Numbered from the stretch's first letter, positions 27,734 to 37,184 are shown. The stretch is 64,000 nt of DNA from Streptomyces violaceusniger (GCA_005405945.1 BJHW01000001.1:4774001-4838000); one strand, 5' to 3'. Notes: generated by a model not told the origin, from the sequence alone. Program-made: numbers and translations.

Positions 27734-28625
27734 TCAGGCGAAGACGGCGGGCGGCGGGGCCGGGGAGGGTGCGGCGGTCGCGTCGGTGACCGGGGGGGGC
27801 GCCTCCGGTGAAGTCCGCGAGCGCACGGCCGTGTTCGACCCGGGCGGGGTGGGGATCGCCCGCGGCGCGGCGGGTGAGTTCGGCCAGCGGCAGCTCGCGG
27901 TCGGCGGCCAGCAGCACGGCGTTGCCGAAGCGGCGGCCGCGCAGCAGGGCGGGGTCGGCGGTCAGACACACCTCGGCGAACGCGGCGCGGGCGGTGGCGA
28001 TCTGGGCCTTCAGATGGGCCAGCGGCGGGCCGTCGGCGAGATTCGCGGCGTAGCACCCGTCCGGGCGCAGGGCGCGGCGCACCTCGGCGAGGAACTCCCC
28101 ACTGGTCAGGTGGGCGGGCGTACGGGCCCCGCTGAAGACATCCGCGATGATCAGATCCGCCCAGCCGTCGGGCACCTTGGCGAGCCCGGCCCGGGCGTCG
28201 GCGCCGCGCACCCGTATCCGGTCACCGGGGTCCAGCGGCAGCTCACGCCGGACGAACTGGACGAGCGGGGCGTCGATCTCGATGATCTGCTGGGTGGAGC
28301 GGGGGCGGGTGGCCGCTATGTAGCGGGCGAGGGTGAAGGCGCCGCCGCCCAGATGGACCACGTGCAGCGGACGGCCGGGAGGGGCGGCGAGATCGGCGAC
28401 ATGGCCGAATCTGCGCTGGTACTCGAAGTCGAGATACGCGGGGTCGTCGAGGTCCACATGCGACTGCGGCTTGCCGTCGAGCAGCAGCGTCCAGCCGCGC
28501 GGCCGGTCCCGGTCCGGCACGAGCTCGGCGAGCCCCCCGTCGACGGATGCGGTGACCGGCTCGGGGCTACGCCCCCGCGCCGCTCCGCGCCCGCGCGCGG
28601 CTCGCTTGTTCGTGCCTTTCGCCAT
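27734..28625 (-). CDS. Spermidine-synthase-like methyltransferase-fold protein (one frameshift)
   Basis: The intended product is about 296 residues from ATG 28625. The N-terminus is basic (MAKGTNKRAARGRGAARGRS). LHVVHLGGGAFTLARYIAAT is the nucleotide-binding G-loop, IEIDAPLVQFVRRELPLDPG the acidic loop, and VRGADARAGLAKVPDGWADL with ADVFSGARTPAHL lead to the active-site Asp region. This is the short spermidine-synthase family, which in actinobacteria often lacks proven polyamine activity. An eight-G run at 27792-27799 appears one base too long; with seven the protein ends VTDATAAPSPAPPPAVFA at TGA 27734-27736 instead of running into the repeats. Confidence 0.82.
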
Positions 28626-28664
28626 GTGTCCCAGTATGGGGCCGGCCACTGACAGCCCCCGGAC

Positions 28665-29225
28665 TCACTGGCAGCGGTCGACGGCCTCGATCGTGCGGGC
28701 CGCCTCACCGAGCGCCGCCCGGAGCTCGGCGGGGTCGGTGGCGACCGTGTACGCCGCGTCGGGCGGCACCAGCCAGCCGGTGCCGATGCCCGGCGGCGCC
28801 TCGTCCCCGGCCGCGCCGGACGCGCCGTTTCCGGATCCGCTGTCCGCGGATGCGGCGTCTCCGGATTCGCCGTCTCCGGATGGGGGATCTCCGAATGCGG
28901 AGTCTCCGGTTCGGGTGTCTCCGGCCTCGGCGGGGGCGCCGGTGCCGGAGCCGATATTTATCCGGATCCCACGCCCGGAAGTCTGGGTACAGGCCGAGCC
29001 CGGCAGGTCCCAGCCGTCCGCCGTGCCGGGCGGGACCAGGAAGCCGAGGGTGTCGCAGGCGTTGTCGTGCAGGACGGGGCCGAGGCCGTCGCACGCACGA
29101 CGCAGGATGTCCACGGCCTCCAGCCCCTGGCGGGCGGGCACGGTGACGAGGTCGCAGTCCTGGCGCTGGAGGTGCTGGGCAGTCGTCCGTGAGCGGCTGG
29201 TATCCACTCCGGCCTCCCTCTTCAT
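28665..29225 (-). CDS. Hypothetical conserved Streptomyces protein
   Basis: The product is 186 residues from ATG 29225. Residues 35-85 (LRRACDGLGPVLHDNACDTL, GFLVPPGTADGWDLPGSACT) and 145-186 (GTGWLVPPDAAYTVATDPAE and LGEAARTIEAVDRCQ) look like two halves of one fold. Between them is a low-complexity Gly/Ser/Asp segment encoded by degenerate TCTCCGGAT-like repeats at about 28855-28935. I do not recognise a function. It is divergent from the TPR regulator at 29412, a pairing that suggests co-function. Confidence 0.6.
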   Translation of the reverse strand: MKREAGVDTSRSRTTAQHLQRQDCDLVTVPARQGLEAVDILRRACDGLGPVLHDNACDTLGFLVPPGTADGWDLPGSACTQTSGRGIRINIGSGTGAPAEAGDTRTGDSAFGDPPSGDGESGDAASADSGSGNGASGAAGDEAPPGIGTGWLVPPDAAYTVATDPAELRAALGEAARTIEAVDRCQ

Positions 29226-29411
29226 CGGGTAGCACCTGGTTCAACGCGCGGCGGTGTCAACGGCTACGGCTGAATGCCGCCGTAAAGGATGGCAGTTCAT
29301 GGCAGATCGCGGGCGAGACGTCACCTTTGCCGGAAATCTCCGAGTGTCGTGGATCTCACAGCCGGTACGGTTCTCCCCCGCCCACCTGGCATCACCAAGG
29401 GAGAGGCTCAG

Positions 29412-30830
29412 ATGGCGCCGCTTCCAGAGCCCTCGCCGCCCCGGCCGAACACCGCGTTCCGCCGACTGCGCGGACAGCTCTCGCCCTCCGAGTTCGCGGC
29501 GTCCGTGCGCCGTGCGGCCCGTGAGATCGGCGAGCAGGTCTCCTGCGACGCCCGCTATATCGGCCGTGTCGAGTCGGGGGCGATCCGCTGCCCCAACTAC
29601 GCGTACGAGCGGGTCTTCCGCCATATGTTCCCCGGCCGCACCCTTACGGATCTCGGCTTCGCCTCCCGTGAGTCGGTGCGCGGCCACCAGGCGCGCGGCC
29701 CAGCGGGCCCTCCCGTCCCCGGCCCGCGCCCCGGGCCCTGCGAGCCCCCGGGCAAGGGGTCGGTCGACGTCTTCGAGGAGAGCGAACTGCTGCGCCGCTC
29801 GTTCATGGCCGGTGGGGCGGCGGCCGCCGCCGTGGCCGCCGCGCCCCGGGCCGGGACGCCGCCCCGGCGGGCGGGGCGGCGGGTGGGCGAGGCCGAGGCC
29901 GCCGCCGTGGAGGAGGCCGTACGGCGGATCCGGGTGCTGGACGACCGGCACGGCGCCGACCCCCTCTACGCACACACCGCCAAACCGCTGAGCGCCGCCT
30001 ACGCGCTGCTCGACGCGGGCGGCTACAACCGCTCGATCGCCGAGCGGCTCTTCGCGGGCGCGGGCGAACTGGCCATCTCGGTGGGCTGGCTGGCCCATGA
30101 CTCCGGGCGGCTGTCCGACGCGCGGTCCCACTACGCCGAGGCCCTGGCCACCGCGCGGGTCTCCGGCGACGCCGCCCTGGAGGCGCACGCGTTCTGCAAC
30201 ACCGCCTTCCTCGCCCGCGACGCCGGACACCCCCGCGAGGCCGTAAGGGCGGCGCAGGCGGCACAGCGGGTCGCCGAACGGCTCGCCTCGCCACGGCTGC
30301 TGTCGCTGCTCGCGCTGCGCGAGGCCGGGGGGCTCGCCTGGCTGACCGACCGGGGCGGCTGTGAGCGGGCGCTGCTGCGCGCCCGGACGCTGTTCGGGCG
30401 CGGACCCTGCGACGCCGACCCCGAGTGGATGAGCTTCTTCGGGGAGGCCGAACTGGAGGGGCTGGAGGCGCAGTGCTGGTCGGCGCTCGGCGACTGGAAG
30501 CGCGCCGTGGAGCACGCGCGGCGCGCGGTGGCCCTCCAGAACCCCCACTTCACCCGCAACATCGCGCTGTTCACGACCGAGCTGGCGAGCGATCTGGTGG
30601 CGGGTGGCGCGCCGGACGCGGCCGCCGCCTCGGCCGGCCGGGCGCTCGGCCTGCTGGACCAGGTGAAGTCGTCGCGGATCCGCCGGATGCTCGCCGACAC
30701 GGCCCGGATACTGCGTCCTTACGGTCGCGACGCGGCGGTCGCGGACTTCCTCGCCCGCTATGAGACGGCCGCCGCCCGCCCCGAGACAGCCGCGCGCCCA
30801 GAGCCGGCCGCCCGCCCCAGCCCGGTCTGA
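29412..30830 (+). CDS. Transcriptional-regulator-like protein with TPR repeats
   Basis: The product is 472 residues. ATG 29412 follows a GGGAGAGG site. Residues 15-85 resemble a helix-turn-helix of the Streptomyces XRE/NsdA-like type (LSPSEFAASVRRAAREIGEQ; ARYIGRVESGAIRCPNYAYE). RRSFMAGGAAAAAVAAA near residue 130 is a hydrophobic Tat-like stretch frequent in this family. Residues 160-450 are helical repeats (AGYNRSIAERLFAGAGELAI-like; RAVEHARRAVALQNPHF). Relatives include repressors of development and antibiotic production; the particular role here is unknown. Confidence 0.7.
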   Translation: MAPLPEPSPPRPNTAFRRLRGQLSPSEFAASVRRAAREIGEQVSCDARYIGRVESGAIRCPNYAYERVFRHMFPGRTLTDLGFASRESVRGHQARGPAGPPVPGPRPGPCEPPGKGSVDVFEESELLRRSFMAGGAAAAAVAAAPRAGTPPRRAGRRVGEAEAAAVEEAVRRIRVLDDRHGADPLYAHTAKPLSAAYALLDAGGYNRSIAERLFAGAGELAISVGWLAHDSGRLSDARSHYAEALATARVSGDAALEAHAFCNTAFLARDAGHPREAVRAAQAAQRVAERLASPRLLSLLALREAGGLAWLTDRGGCERALLRARTLFGRGPCDADPEWMSFFGEAELEGLEAQCWSALGDWKRAVEHARRAVALQNPHFTRNIALFTTELASDLVAGGAPDAAAASAGRALGLLDQVKSSRIRRMLADTARILRPYGRDAAVADFLARYETAAARPETAARPEPAARPSPV

Positions 30831-30876
30831 CGCCGGTTCGGGCCCTCGGTCGGGATGGCCGGTTGGGATGGCCGGT

Positions 30877-31470
30877 TCAGTCGAGATGGCCGGTGTCGTT
30901 CCAGCGCTCGATGGCGGGCTCGCCGTACGCCCAGCCGAGCACCGACAGGGACGTGGGATCGAGCCGGATACGTGCGGCGAAGGAGACGTCATGGCCGAGC
31001 CAGCGGGCGCCCAGCGTCCGCAGGATGTGGCCGTGCGCGAAGACCAGCACATCGCGGTCGGCCGAGCGCGCCCACTCCACGACCTCGTCGGCCCGCGCCG
31101 CGATCGAGGCGATCGACTCGCCCTCGGGCACCCCGTCGCGCCAGATGAGCCAGCCCGGCCGGGCGGCCTTGATCTCGGCGGGGGTCATCCCCTCGTACGC
31201 GCCGTAGTCCCACTCCAGGAGCGCGTCCCACTCCCGCGCCCGGTCGCCGAAGCCCGCCAGCGCGCAGGTCTCCTTCGCCCGCGACAGGGGGCTGGTGCGC
31301 ACCTCGGTGTCCGGGAGGCCCGCCCAGGGGCCGTGGTGCAACCGCTCGCCGAGCAGTTTGGCGCCGCGCCGCCCCTCGTCCAGCAGCGGGATGTCCGTAC
31401 GGCCGGTGTGCTTCCCGGTCAGCGACCACCGCGTCTGTCCGTGCCGGGCCAGGAGGATGCGTGGGGCCAT
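30877..31470 (-). CDS. Histidine phosphatase (phosphoglycerate-mutase-like) protein
   Basis: The product is 197 residues. PRILLARHGQTRWSLTGKHT has the phospho-accepting His in R-H-G; VRTSPLSRAKETCALAGF has the second active-site Arg; WDYGAYEGMTPAEI carries the acid; and VLVFAHGHILRTLGARWLGH the second His. The length is that of small broad-specificity members. The substrate is unknown. The gene stands alone between the regulator at 29412 and the divergent PAP2 gene. Confidence 0.9.
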   Translation of the reverse strand: MAPRILLARHGQTRWSLTGKHTGRTDIPLLDEGRRGAKLLGERLHHGPWAGLPDTEVRTSPLSRAKETCALAGFGDRAREWDALLEWDYGAYEGMTPAEIKAARPGWLIWRDGVPEGESIASIAARADEVVEWARSADRDVLVFAHGHILRTLGARWLGHDVSFAARIRLDPTSLSVLGWAYGEPAIERWNDTGHLD

Positions 31471-31777
31471 GGGGTAGTGCCTTCTTTCACCGGATCCGCA
31501 CCGCCGCGCCGCCGTGCGCCGTTACACGTCGCTGCCTGCGGTTTCGTGCACATCGCGGGACCGGCACATGGCCGATCGCCATCCCTCCATCATCGCGCAC
31601 GTGATCGGCAGGCAACCTCCGGGTCACTCCTGGCGTCTTCCAGGCTGCGCGCGTCCGTCAGGGGGTTCCAACAGTGGGCGCGCTCGCGGACGGGGGCGGT
31701 GCGTAGGTCGCTTCGCCTACACCGTACGGTTGACCGCGCGCCTTTTTCTGGCCGCCTGAACTTTGGAGAGCGTCCGA
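31471..31777. other. Divergent intergenic region, no gene seen
   Basis: There are 307 bp between the histidine-phosphatase gene (minus) and the PAP2 gene (plus). Frames here are short and lack coding bias. A TTGACC at 31730 and a GGAGAG ribosome binding site at 31765-31770 serve the PAP2 gene; no clear -10 was found. Confidence 0.6.
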
Positions 31778-32803
31778 ATGCCCCATACCGTGCCCCGTGC
31801 CGGAGCAGCACAGGGCAGTCGGCCCCGTTGGTGGACCGAACTGCCGCTCATAGCGGTGGTGTACGCCGCATACTCGGCCGGTCGGCTCCTGGCCCGCGGC
31901 GATGTGTCCACCGCCGTCGATCACGGTCTGGCGATCCTCCATTTCGAACAGCGTCTGAACATCGACTTCGAGTCGCCGCTGAACGACCTCTTCACGGCTC
32001 ACGCGGTCATAGGCATACCGGCGGACTTCGCCTACGCCTCGCTGCACTACGTCCTCACCCCGGCCATCCTGATGTGGCTGTGGAAGCGCCGTAAGGCGTC
32101 GGACTACCGCTTTCTGCGCACCTGGCTGCTGCTCTCCACGGTCATCGGCCTCATCGGCTTCACCCTGCTGCCGACGTGCCCGCCGCGGCTCCTGGAGGCG
32201 AGCCACGGCTTCGTGGACACCATGGCGCAGTACGGCTCGTACGGCTGGTGGGGCGGCGACGCCAGCGCGCCGCGCGGGCTCGGCGGGCTGACCAACCAGT
32301 ACGCGGCGATGCCCAGCCTCCATGTGGGATGGGCGCTGTGGTGCGGCGTCGCCCTGTGGCGGCACGGACACGCGGTGTGGACCAAGGTCGTCGCGGTCGC
32401 CTATCCGCTGGTGATCACGCTCGTGGTGATGGGCACCGCCAACCACTACTTCCTGGACGCGGCCGCCGGCGCCGCCACCATGGGGCTCGGGGCGCTGCTT
32501 GCGGGCCCGGCGCTGCGGCTCACGGACGCCCTGCGCACCCGTCTGCGCCCGGCCCAGGAGGCCTCCGTCGCCTCCCGATACGCGGGTGTGCCCGCGAATG
32601 TCGGTGACAAGTGCGAGACTTCGGCGCGTGAACGGGAACGGATCCCCCGACAGCAGGGCAGGGGCGCGGACAGGCAACGCACCGACGGTGCCGCGGACGA
32701 CGGCGGCCGGGGAGCCGGTGCCGGTACCGGCGGCCGGGGCGCCACGGCCACGGGCGGCGCGGCCCCCGCGGCAGGCGACGGGGCTCCGGCAGCGGCTCGC
32801 TGA
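31778..32803 (+). CDS. PAP2-superfamily membrane phosphatase/phosphotransferase
   Basis: The product is 341 residues as read. It has at least five membrane helices. The PAP2_3 (inositol-phosphorylceramide-synthase-like) motifs are visible: FTLLPTCPPRLLEASHGFVD, YAAMPSLHVGWALWCGVALW with the P-S-L-H core, and VVMGTANHYFLDAAAGAATM with the second active-site His in N-H-Y-F-L-D. ATG 31778 has a GGAGAG site. The last 60 residues are low complexity and overlap the next gene by 176 bp. One missing base upstream would instead end the protein at TGA near 32607, just before the next start, so the tail may be artefactual. Confidence 0.82.
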   Translation: MPHTVPRAGAAQGSRPRWWTELPLIAVVYAAYSAGRLLARGDVSTAVDHGLAILHFEQRLNIDFESPLNDLFTAHAVIGIPADFAYASLHYVLTPAILMWLWKRRKASDYRFLRTWLLLSTVIGLIGFTLLPTCPPRLLEASHGFVDTMAQYGSYGWWGGDASAPRGLGGLTNQYAAMPSLHVGWALWCGVALWRHGHAVWTKVVAVAYPLVITLVVMGTANHYFLDAAAGAATMGLGALLAGPALRLTDALRTRLRPAQEASVASRYAGVPANVGDKCETSARERERIPRQQGRGADRQRTDGAADDGGRGAGAGTGGRGATATGGAAPAAGDGAPAAAR

Positions 32804-34115
32804 GCTGCGCGGCCCGGCCACCGCTCCCCGTCCGATGGACGCCCGAGCACTGGCGGCGCTGGCCGCCAACCCGGGCTGCCGCCGCCGCGCGCTGCTGGAC
32901 GGGGCCGGGGTCGACAAGGGCGCGCTGGCGCAGGCCCTGGGGGCTCCCGCGAACTTCGGCCAGTCGCAGTTCGCGCATCAGCGCGGCAACTCCTTCGAGG
33001 CCCGGGTCAAGGCCGACGGCGGCGCGGACCTGGTCCGGCTGCTGCACGAGCGGCTGCGCGACGGCTCGGAGCCGCCCGGCCCCGGCGCCGTCGCGACCCC
33101 CGATCTGACCGCGCCCGGACCGCAGGGCCGCACGGCCCGTACGGCGCTCGCCCTGCGGGAGGCCACGGAGGCGGGGCGCTGGGCGCTGCTGGACCATCCG
33201 ATGGTGAGCCTGGACGTCGCGGGCTCGCCCGCCTTCCTGGAGCCGGACGCGGTCGTGGTGCACCCCGACGGGTCGTGGACGGTCGTCGAGATCAAGTCCT
33301 TCCCCATGGTGGACGGCTCCGCCGACCCGGCCAAGGTGGGCGCGGCCGCCCGGCAGTCGGCGGTCTACACGCTGGCGCTGGAGCGGGTGGCGTCGATGAT
33401 CGGCCGGCCGCCGGAGGGCGGCGGCGACACCGCGGAGGCGGTGGAGGCCGTGGATGTGGCGGAGACGGCGAGCGCGGCGATGACGGCGGACGCGGCGGCC
33501 CCGGCTGGGACGAAGGAGGCAGCAACCACGGCGGACCCGGCCGAAACGGCGGCGCAGGAGGGCTCGGTGACCCCGGCGGAGGCCGCTTCCGTGCGGGCCC
33601 GGGTGCGGCATCAGGTGCTGCTCGTCTGCCCCAAGGACTTCTCCAACCTGCCGACCGCCGAACTGGTCGACGTGCGCAAGCAGCTGGCGGTCACCCGGCG
33701 GCAGCTGGACCGGCTGACCCGGATCGAGGAGATCGCCGCCGCCCTCCCCGAGGGCACCACCTTCGACCTCCGGCTCACCGACGACGGCCGCGTCCCGACC
33801 CGGCCGGTCGAGGAGCTCACGGCCGCCGTGGACGCGGTGGACGCGGCGTACGCCCCCGAGTGCCTGTCCACCTGCGAGCTGGCCGCCCACTGCCGGACGC
33901 GGTCCCGCGCGGCGGGACAGGTCGAGGCGCTGGGCCGTGGCGTCCGAGGCGAGCTGGGCGGGCTCACCACCGTGGACGCCGTCCTTACGGCCGCCATGAA
34001 CGGCCCCGCCGACGAGGCGCCCACCGGTGACCCCGCCGTGGACGCTCTGCGCCGCGCGGCGGCCCTGCGCGCCGAGGCGCTCGCGTCCCGCCCGGAGGCG
34101 GTGGCATGTCGCTGA
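32628..34115 (+). CDS. Cas4/AddB-like PD-(D/E)XK nuclease with probable Fe-S cluster
   Basis: The product is 495 residues from GTG 32628. After a Pro/Arg-rich N-terminus, NPGCRRRALL gives Cys84. RGNSFEARVKADGG, FLEPDAVVVHPDG (Asp207), WTVVEIKSFPM (Glu221, Lys223) and ARQSAVYTLALER (Gln243, Tyr247) are the D...ExK...QxxxY motifs of RecB/Cas4-family nucleases. ECLSTCELAAHC gives Cys412, 416 and 422. One N-terminal plus three clustered C-terminal cysteines is the [4Fe-4S] pattern of Cas4, AddB and Dna2. A low-complexity Ala/Glu/Thr insert lies at about 260-320. It is coupled to the two following genes by overlaps. Confidence 0.75.
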   Translation: MNGNGSPDSRAGARTGNAPTVPRTTAAGEPVPVPAAGAPRPRAARPPRQATGLRQRLAELRGPATAPRPMDARALAALAANPGCRRRALLDGAGVDKGALAQALGAPANFGQSQFAHQRGNSFEARVKADGGADLVRLLHERLRDGSEPPGPGAVATPDLTAPGPQGRTARTALALREATEAGRWALLDHPMVSLDVAGSPAFLEPDAVVVHPDGSWTVVEIKSFPMVDGSADPAKVGAAARQSAVYTLALERVASMIGRPPEGGGDTAEAVEAVDVAETASAAMTADAAAPAGTKEAATTADPAETAAQEGSVTPAEAASVRARVRHQVLLVCPKDFSNLPTAELVDVRKQLAVTRRQLDRLTRIEEIAAALPEGTTFDLRLTDDGRVPTRPVEELTAAVDAVDAAYAPECLSTCELAAHCRTRSRAAGQVEALGRGVRGELGGLTTVDAVLTAAMNGPADEAPTGDPAVDALRRAAALRAEALASRPEAVACR

Positions 34116-35802
34116 TCACCACCCTGGCCCGGATGGAGGCGGTCCGGGAGGGGCGGGCCCAGCCCCTGACCACCGTGCGCCACCGCCATCTGTCGGAGCG
34201 CCCGCTGGCGTTCGTCCCGCTCACCACCGCCGGTGAGACGGGGGCGCCGCTCGGGGCGCTGGTGGGCACCGACCGGGACGCGCCCCGGCTGCTGATCGTG
34301 GCCCAGCCGCGCGACCGCGACCTGAGGTTCGCGTTCCTCGCCGAGCTCGCGGAGGAGATCCAGCCCTATCTGGACTCGTACGCGGACGAGGTCGAGCTGG
34401 AGGAGCGCAAGGAGACCGATCCGGAGACCGGTAAGAAGGTGCCGGTCCAGGTCGAGCTCTGTCAGGACGCGCCGCAGCTGCTGGTGCCCAGCGCCGCGGG
34501 CGTGGCGTTCGTCCGGCTGCTGGGCCGGTCGATGCGGTTCCGGCGGACCGCCGAGCAGGACCCGGAGACGCCCTTCCCGGCGCCCGCGCGGGTACCGCTG
34601 CTGGGCCGCTGGCTGACCCACTACGGGGAGCGGGCGCGGGTGCCCGGCTCCTGTCTGCTGCTGTCGCTCACCGAGCTGCTGAGCCGTCACTGGGCGACCG
34701 GGCAGAGCAATCTGGAGGATCAGCATCTGGGCTCGCTGCTGGCCTGGATCGACCCCCCGGAGGGCGTACCGGGGCGGAGGCGGCGCTGCGGGCGGAGTCG
34801 GAGCGGGACGAGGACGGCCTGCTGCGCTGCCCGCCCGCCGGCCCGGCCACCGACCCCGCCTTCGACAACAAGCTGCTGGCCCCGGCGATGGCCCGCTACG
34901 ACGCGGCGCGCGCCGAGGCGTCCCAGGGCGTGGCCGGGGGCGAGGCGCGGCTGCGGCTCGCCGAGGCGGAGCTGCGCGGGCTGATCGCGTCGCAGCTGCG
35001 GCCCACCTGGGACGCGCTGTGGCACGGGGTGGATCTGCTGCGCGCCCTCCCCGAGGGCGCGCGGGTGGCCGACCGCTGGAAGCGGGACCGCTGGTCCTAC
35101 ACCGGCCACCGGGACCGGGTCCGGGCCGGGGAGCCGCCGCAGCCGAAGCTGGACGACGCGGTGACGGCGGCGCAGAAGCTCGCCGCGCGCGAGACCGCGC
35201 AGGCCCAGCTGGACGCCCATGAGGCGCTGGACGATCCGCTGGTCATGGCGGGGCGGCGGCTGGCCGGTGAGGCGTTCGCGGGTGAGGTGATCGACGTGGA
35301 GATGGCCTGGTCGGACGCGAAGGTGCCGCGCCCGCGCCCGCTGGTCACGATCCGCACCGAGGACCGTCCGCACCTGGCCGAGCGGGTCAAGCTGCACCGG
35401 GTCACGGAGGACGGCAGGGCGCAGAGCGGGGAGTTCGCCGGCTTCGCGGACATGGACGGTGCCGACGGGTCCGACGGGTCCGATGAGACCGATGAGACCG
35501 ATGAGACCGATGAGACCGACGGAGCCGATGTCGCGCAGGGCCCGGGCGATGCGGGCGGCCCGGGCCGTGCGCTGGTGGTGCGGCTGACCGGCGGGATGGG
35601 CCGGGGCAAGCAGCCCGAGCCGGGCACGGTGCCCGAGAAGGGCGACCGGGTGTGCTGGACGCTGTTCGAGCACGCCCCGCGCGGCGGCCCCGAGCTGCCC
35701 GACCCGGAGAGCACCCCATGGACCCATGGCGGCCCGCCGGACGCCGCCGCCCCGGCCCAGGGCGCCCAGCCCGACCCGATGACCGAGGAGGACTATCTGT
35801 GA
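34106..35802 (+). CDS. Unknown protein between nuclease and helicase (one frameshift)
   Basis: The intended product is about 565 residues. The ATG at 34106 overlaps the nuclease stop by 10 bp. The N-terminal 200 residues are mixed alpha/beta (LLIVAQPRDRDLRFAFLAEL; LCQDAPQLLVPSAAGVAFVR; LLSLTELLSRHWATGQSNLE). One G is missing at GGGG 34771-34774, after which AEAALRAESERDEDGLLRC leads to a helical part (ARYDAARAEASQG; LRLAEAELRGLIASQLRPTW; DRWSYTGHRDRV). The C-terminal third has a beta-like segment and an acidic D-E-T repeat tract. I recognise no family. Fixed placement between a nuclease and a helicase suggests a scaffold or DNA-recognition subunit. Confidence 0.65.
35464..35517 (+). repeat. 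9-bp tandem repeat inside the unknown gene
   Basis: GATGAGACC is repeated exactly four times (35482-35517), preceded by two GACGGGTCC units (35464-35481). The 54 bp encode (DGS)2(DET)4. Such 9-bp repeats keep the frame when they expand or contract. Confidence 0.85.
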
Positions 35803-37184
35803 TCGGCGCGGACCCGTCCGCCGCCGCGGCCCACCCGGGCCGTGCCCGCGCGGGCGAGCCGTTCGACCCGTCGGCCGCCGCGGCGCGCGCCACCGAGGCG
35901 ATCCTGCACGACACGCTGCACGGAGCGGACCGCGGCGTCGTCGTGGACTCCCCGCCCGGTGCGGGCAAGTCGACCCTGGTGGTGCGGGCGGCGCGGGAGC
36001 TGGCCGCCGCCGGGCGGCCGCTGATGGTGGTCGCGCAGACCAACGCCCAGGTGGACGATCTGGTGGACCGGCTGGCCACGGCGGACCCCGATCTTCCGGT
36101 GGGGCGGCTGCACAGCAGCGATCCGCATCCGTACGACCCGGTGCTCGACGGCCATGAGTCGGTCCGCACCTCCGCGAAGATCGCCGACCTCGCCGGGCTC
36201 GACATCGTGGTCTCCACGGCCGCGAAGTGGGCTCACATCAAACACGTCGAGCCGTGGCGGCACGCGATCGTGGACGAGGCGTACCAGATGCGCTCCGACG
36301 CGCTGCTGGCGGTCGCCGGACTGTTCGAGCGGGCGCTGTTCGTGGGCGACCCCGGGCAGCTGGACCCGTTCAGCGTGGTGGGCGCCGACCAGTGGGCGGG
36401 GCTGTCGTACGACCCGTCGGCGAGCGCGGTCACCACCCTGCTCGCCCACAATCCGCGGCTTCCGCAGCACCGGCTGCCGGTCTCCTGGCGGCTCCCGGCC
36501 TCGGCCGCGCCGCTGGTCTCGCACGCGTTCTACCCGTACACGCCGTTCCGCAGCGGCACCGGCCACGGGGAGCGGCGGCTGAGCTTCGGGGTGGCCTCCG
36601 ACGGCTCGGGCCCCGACCGGGTGCTGGACGAGGCCGCCGCGTCCGGCTGGGGGCTGCTGGAGCTGCCCGCCCGGCGCACCCCGCGCACCGACCCGGAGGC
36701 GGTGGCGGCCGTGGCCCAGGTGGTGCGGCGGCTGCTGGACCGGGGCGCGGTGGCGGTCAGCGAGCGGTCCGACGAGCCACAGCCGGTCGCCGCGGACCGG
36801 ATCGCGGTGGGCACCGCGCACCGGGACCAGGCGGCGGCGGTCCGCGCGGCGCTGACGGGCCTCGGGGTCTCCGGCGTCACCGTCGACACCGCCAATCGCC
36901 TCCAAGGGCGTGAGTTCGAGGTCACGGTCGTGCTGCACCCGCTGTCGGGGCGGCCGGACGCCACGGCCTTCCACCTGGAGACGGGGCGGCTGTGCGTGCT
37001 GGCGTCGCGGCACCGGCAGGCGTGTGTGGTGGTGTGCCGGGCGGGGGTGGCCGAGCTGCTGGACGAGCACCCGTCCACGGAGCCGGTGCAGCTGGGCGTC
37101 ACGGTGAAGTTTCCCGATGGCTGGGAGGCCAATCACGCGGTGCTGGCGCACCTGTCCGAGCACCGGGTGGCATGGCGACCGTAA
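35799..37184 (+). CDS. Dna2/Upf1-like SF1 helicase
   Basis: The product is 461 residues from GTG 35799, overlapping the previous stop (GTGA). All SF1B motifs can be read in order: I, VVVDSPPGAGKSTLVVRAAR; Ia, VVAQTNAQVDDLVDRLA; Ic, IVVSTAAKWAHIKH; II, HAIVDEAYQM; III, ALFVGDPGQLDPFSVVG; IV, PVSWRLPASAAPLVSHAFYP; V, VDTANRLQGREFEVTVVLHP; VI, CVLASRHRQACVVVCR. It lacks the N-terminal nuclease of Dna2; that activity is supplied by the separate gene at 32628. A split nuclease-helicase working on 5' flaps, forks or foreign DNA is the obvious hypothesis. Confidence 0.82.
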   Translation: MIGADPSAAAAHPGRARAGEPFDPSAAAARATEAILHDTLHGADRGVVVDSPPGAGKSTLVVRAARELAAAGRPLMVVAQTNAQVDDLVDRLATADPDLPVGRLHSSDPHPYDPVLDGHESVRTSAKIADLAGLDIVVSTAAKWAHIKHVEPWRHAIVDEAYQMRSDALLAVAGLFERALFVGDPGQLDPFSVVGADQWAGLSYDPSASAVTTLLAHNPRLPQHRLPVSWRLPASAAPLVSHAFYPYTPFRSGTGHGERRLSFGVASDGSGPDRVLDEAAASGWGLLELPARRTPRTDPEAVAAVAQVVRRLLDRGAVAVSERSDEPQPVAADRIAVGTAHRDQAAAVRAALTGLGVSGVTVDTANRLQGREFEVTVVLHPLSGRPDATAFHLETGRLCVLASRHRQACVVVCRAGVAELLDEHPSTEPVQLGVTVKFPDGWEANHAVLAHLSEHRVAWRP

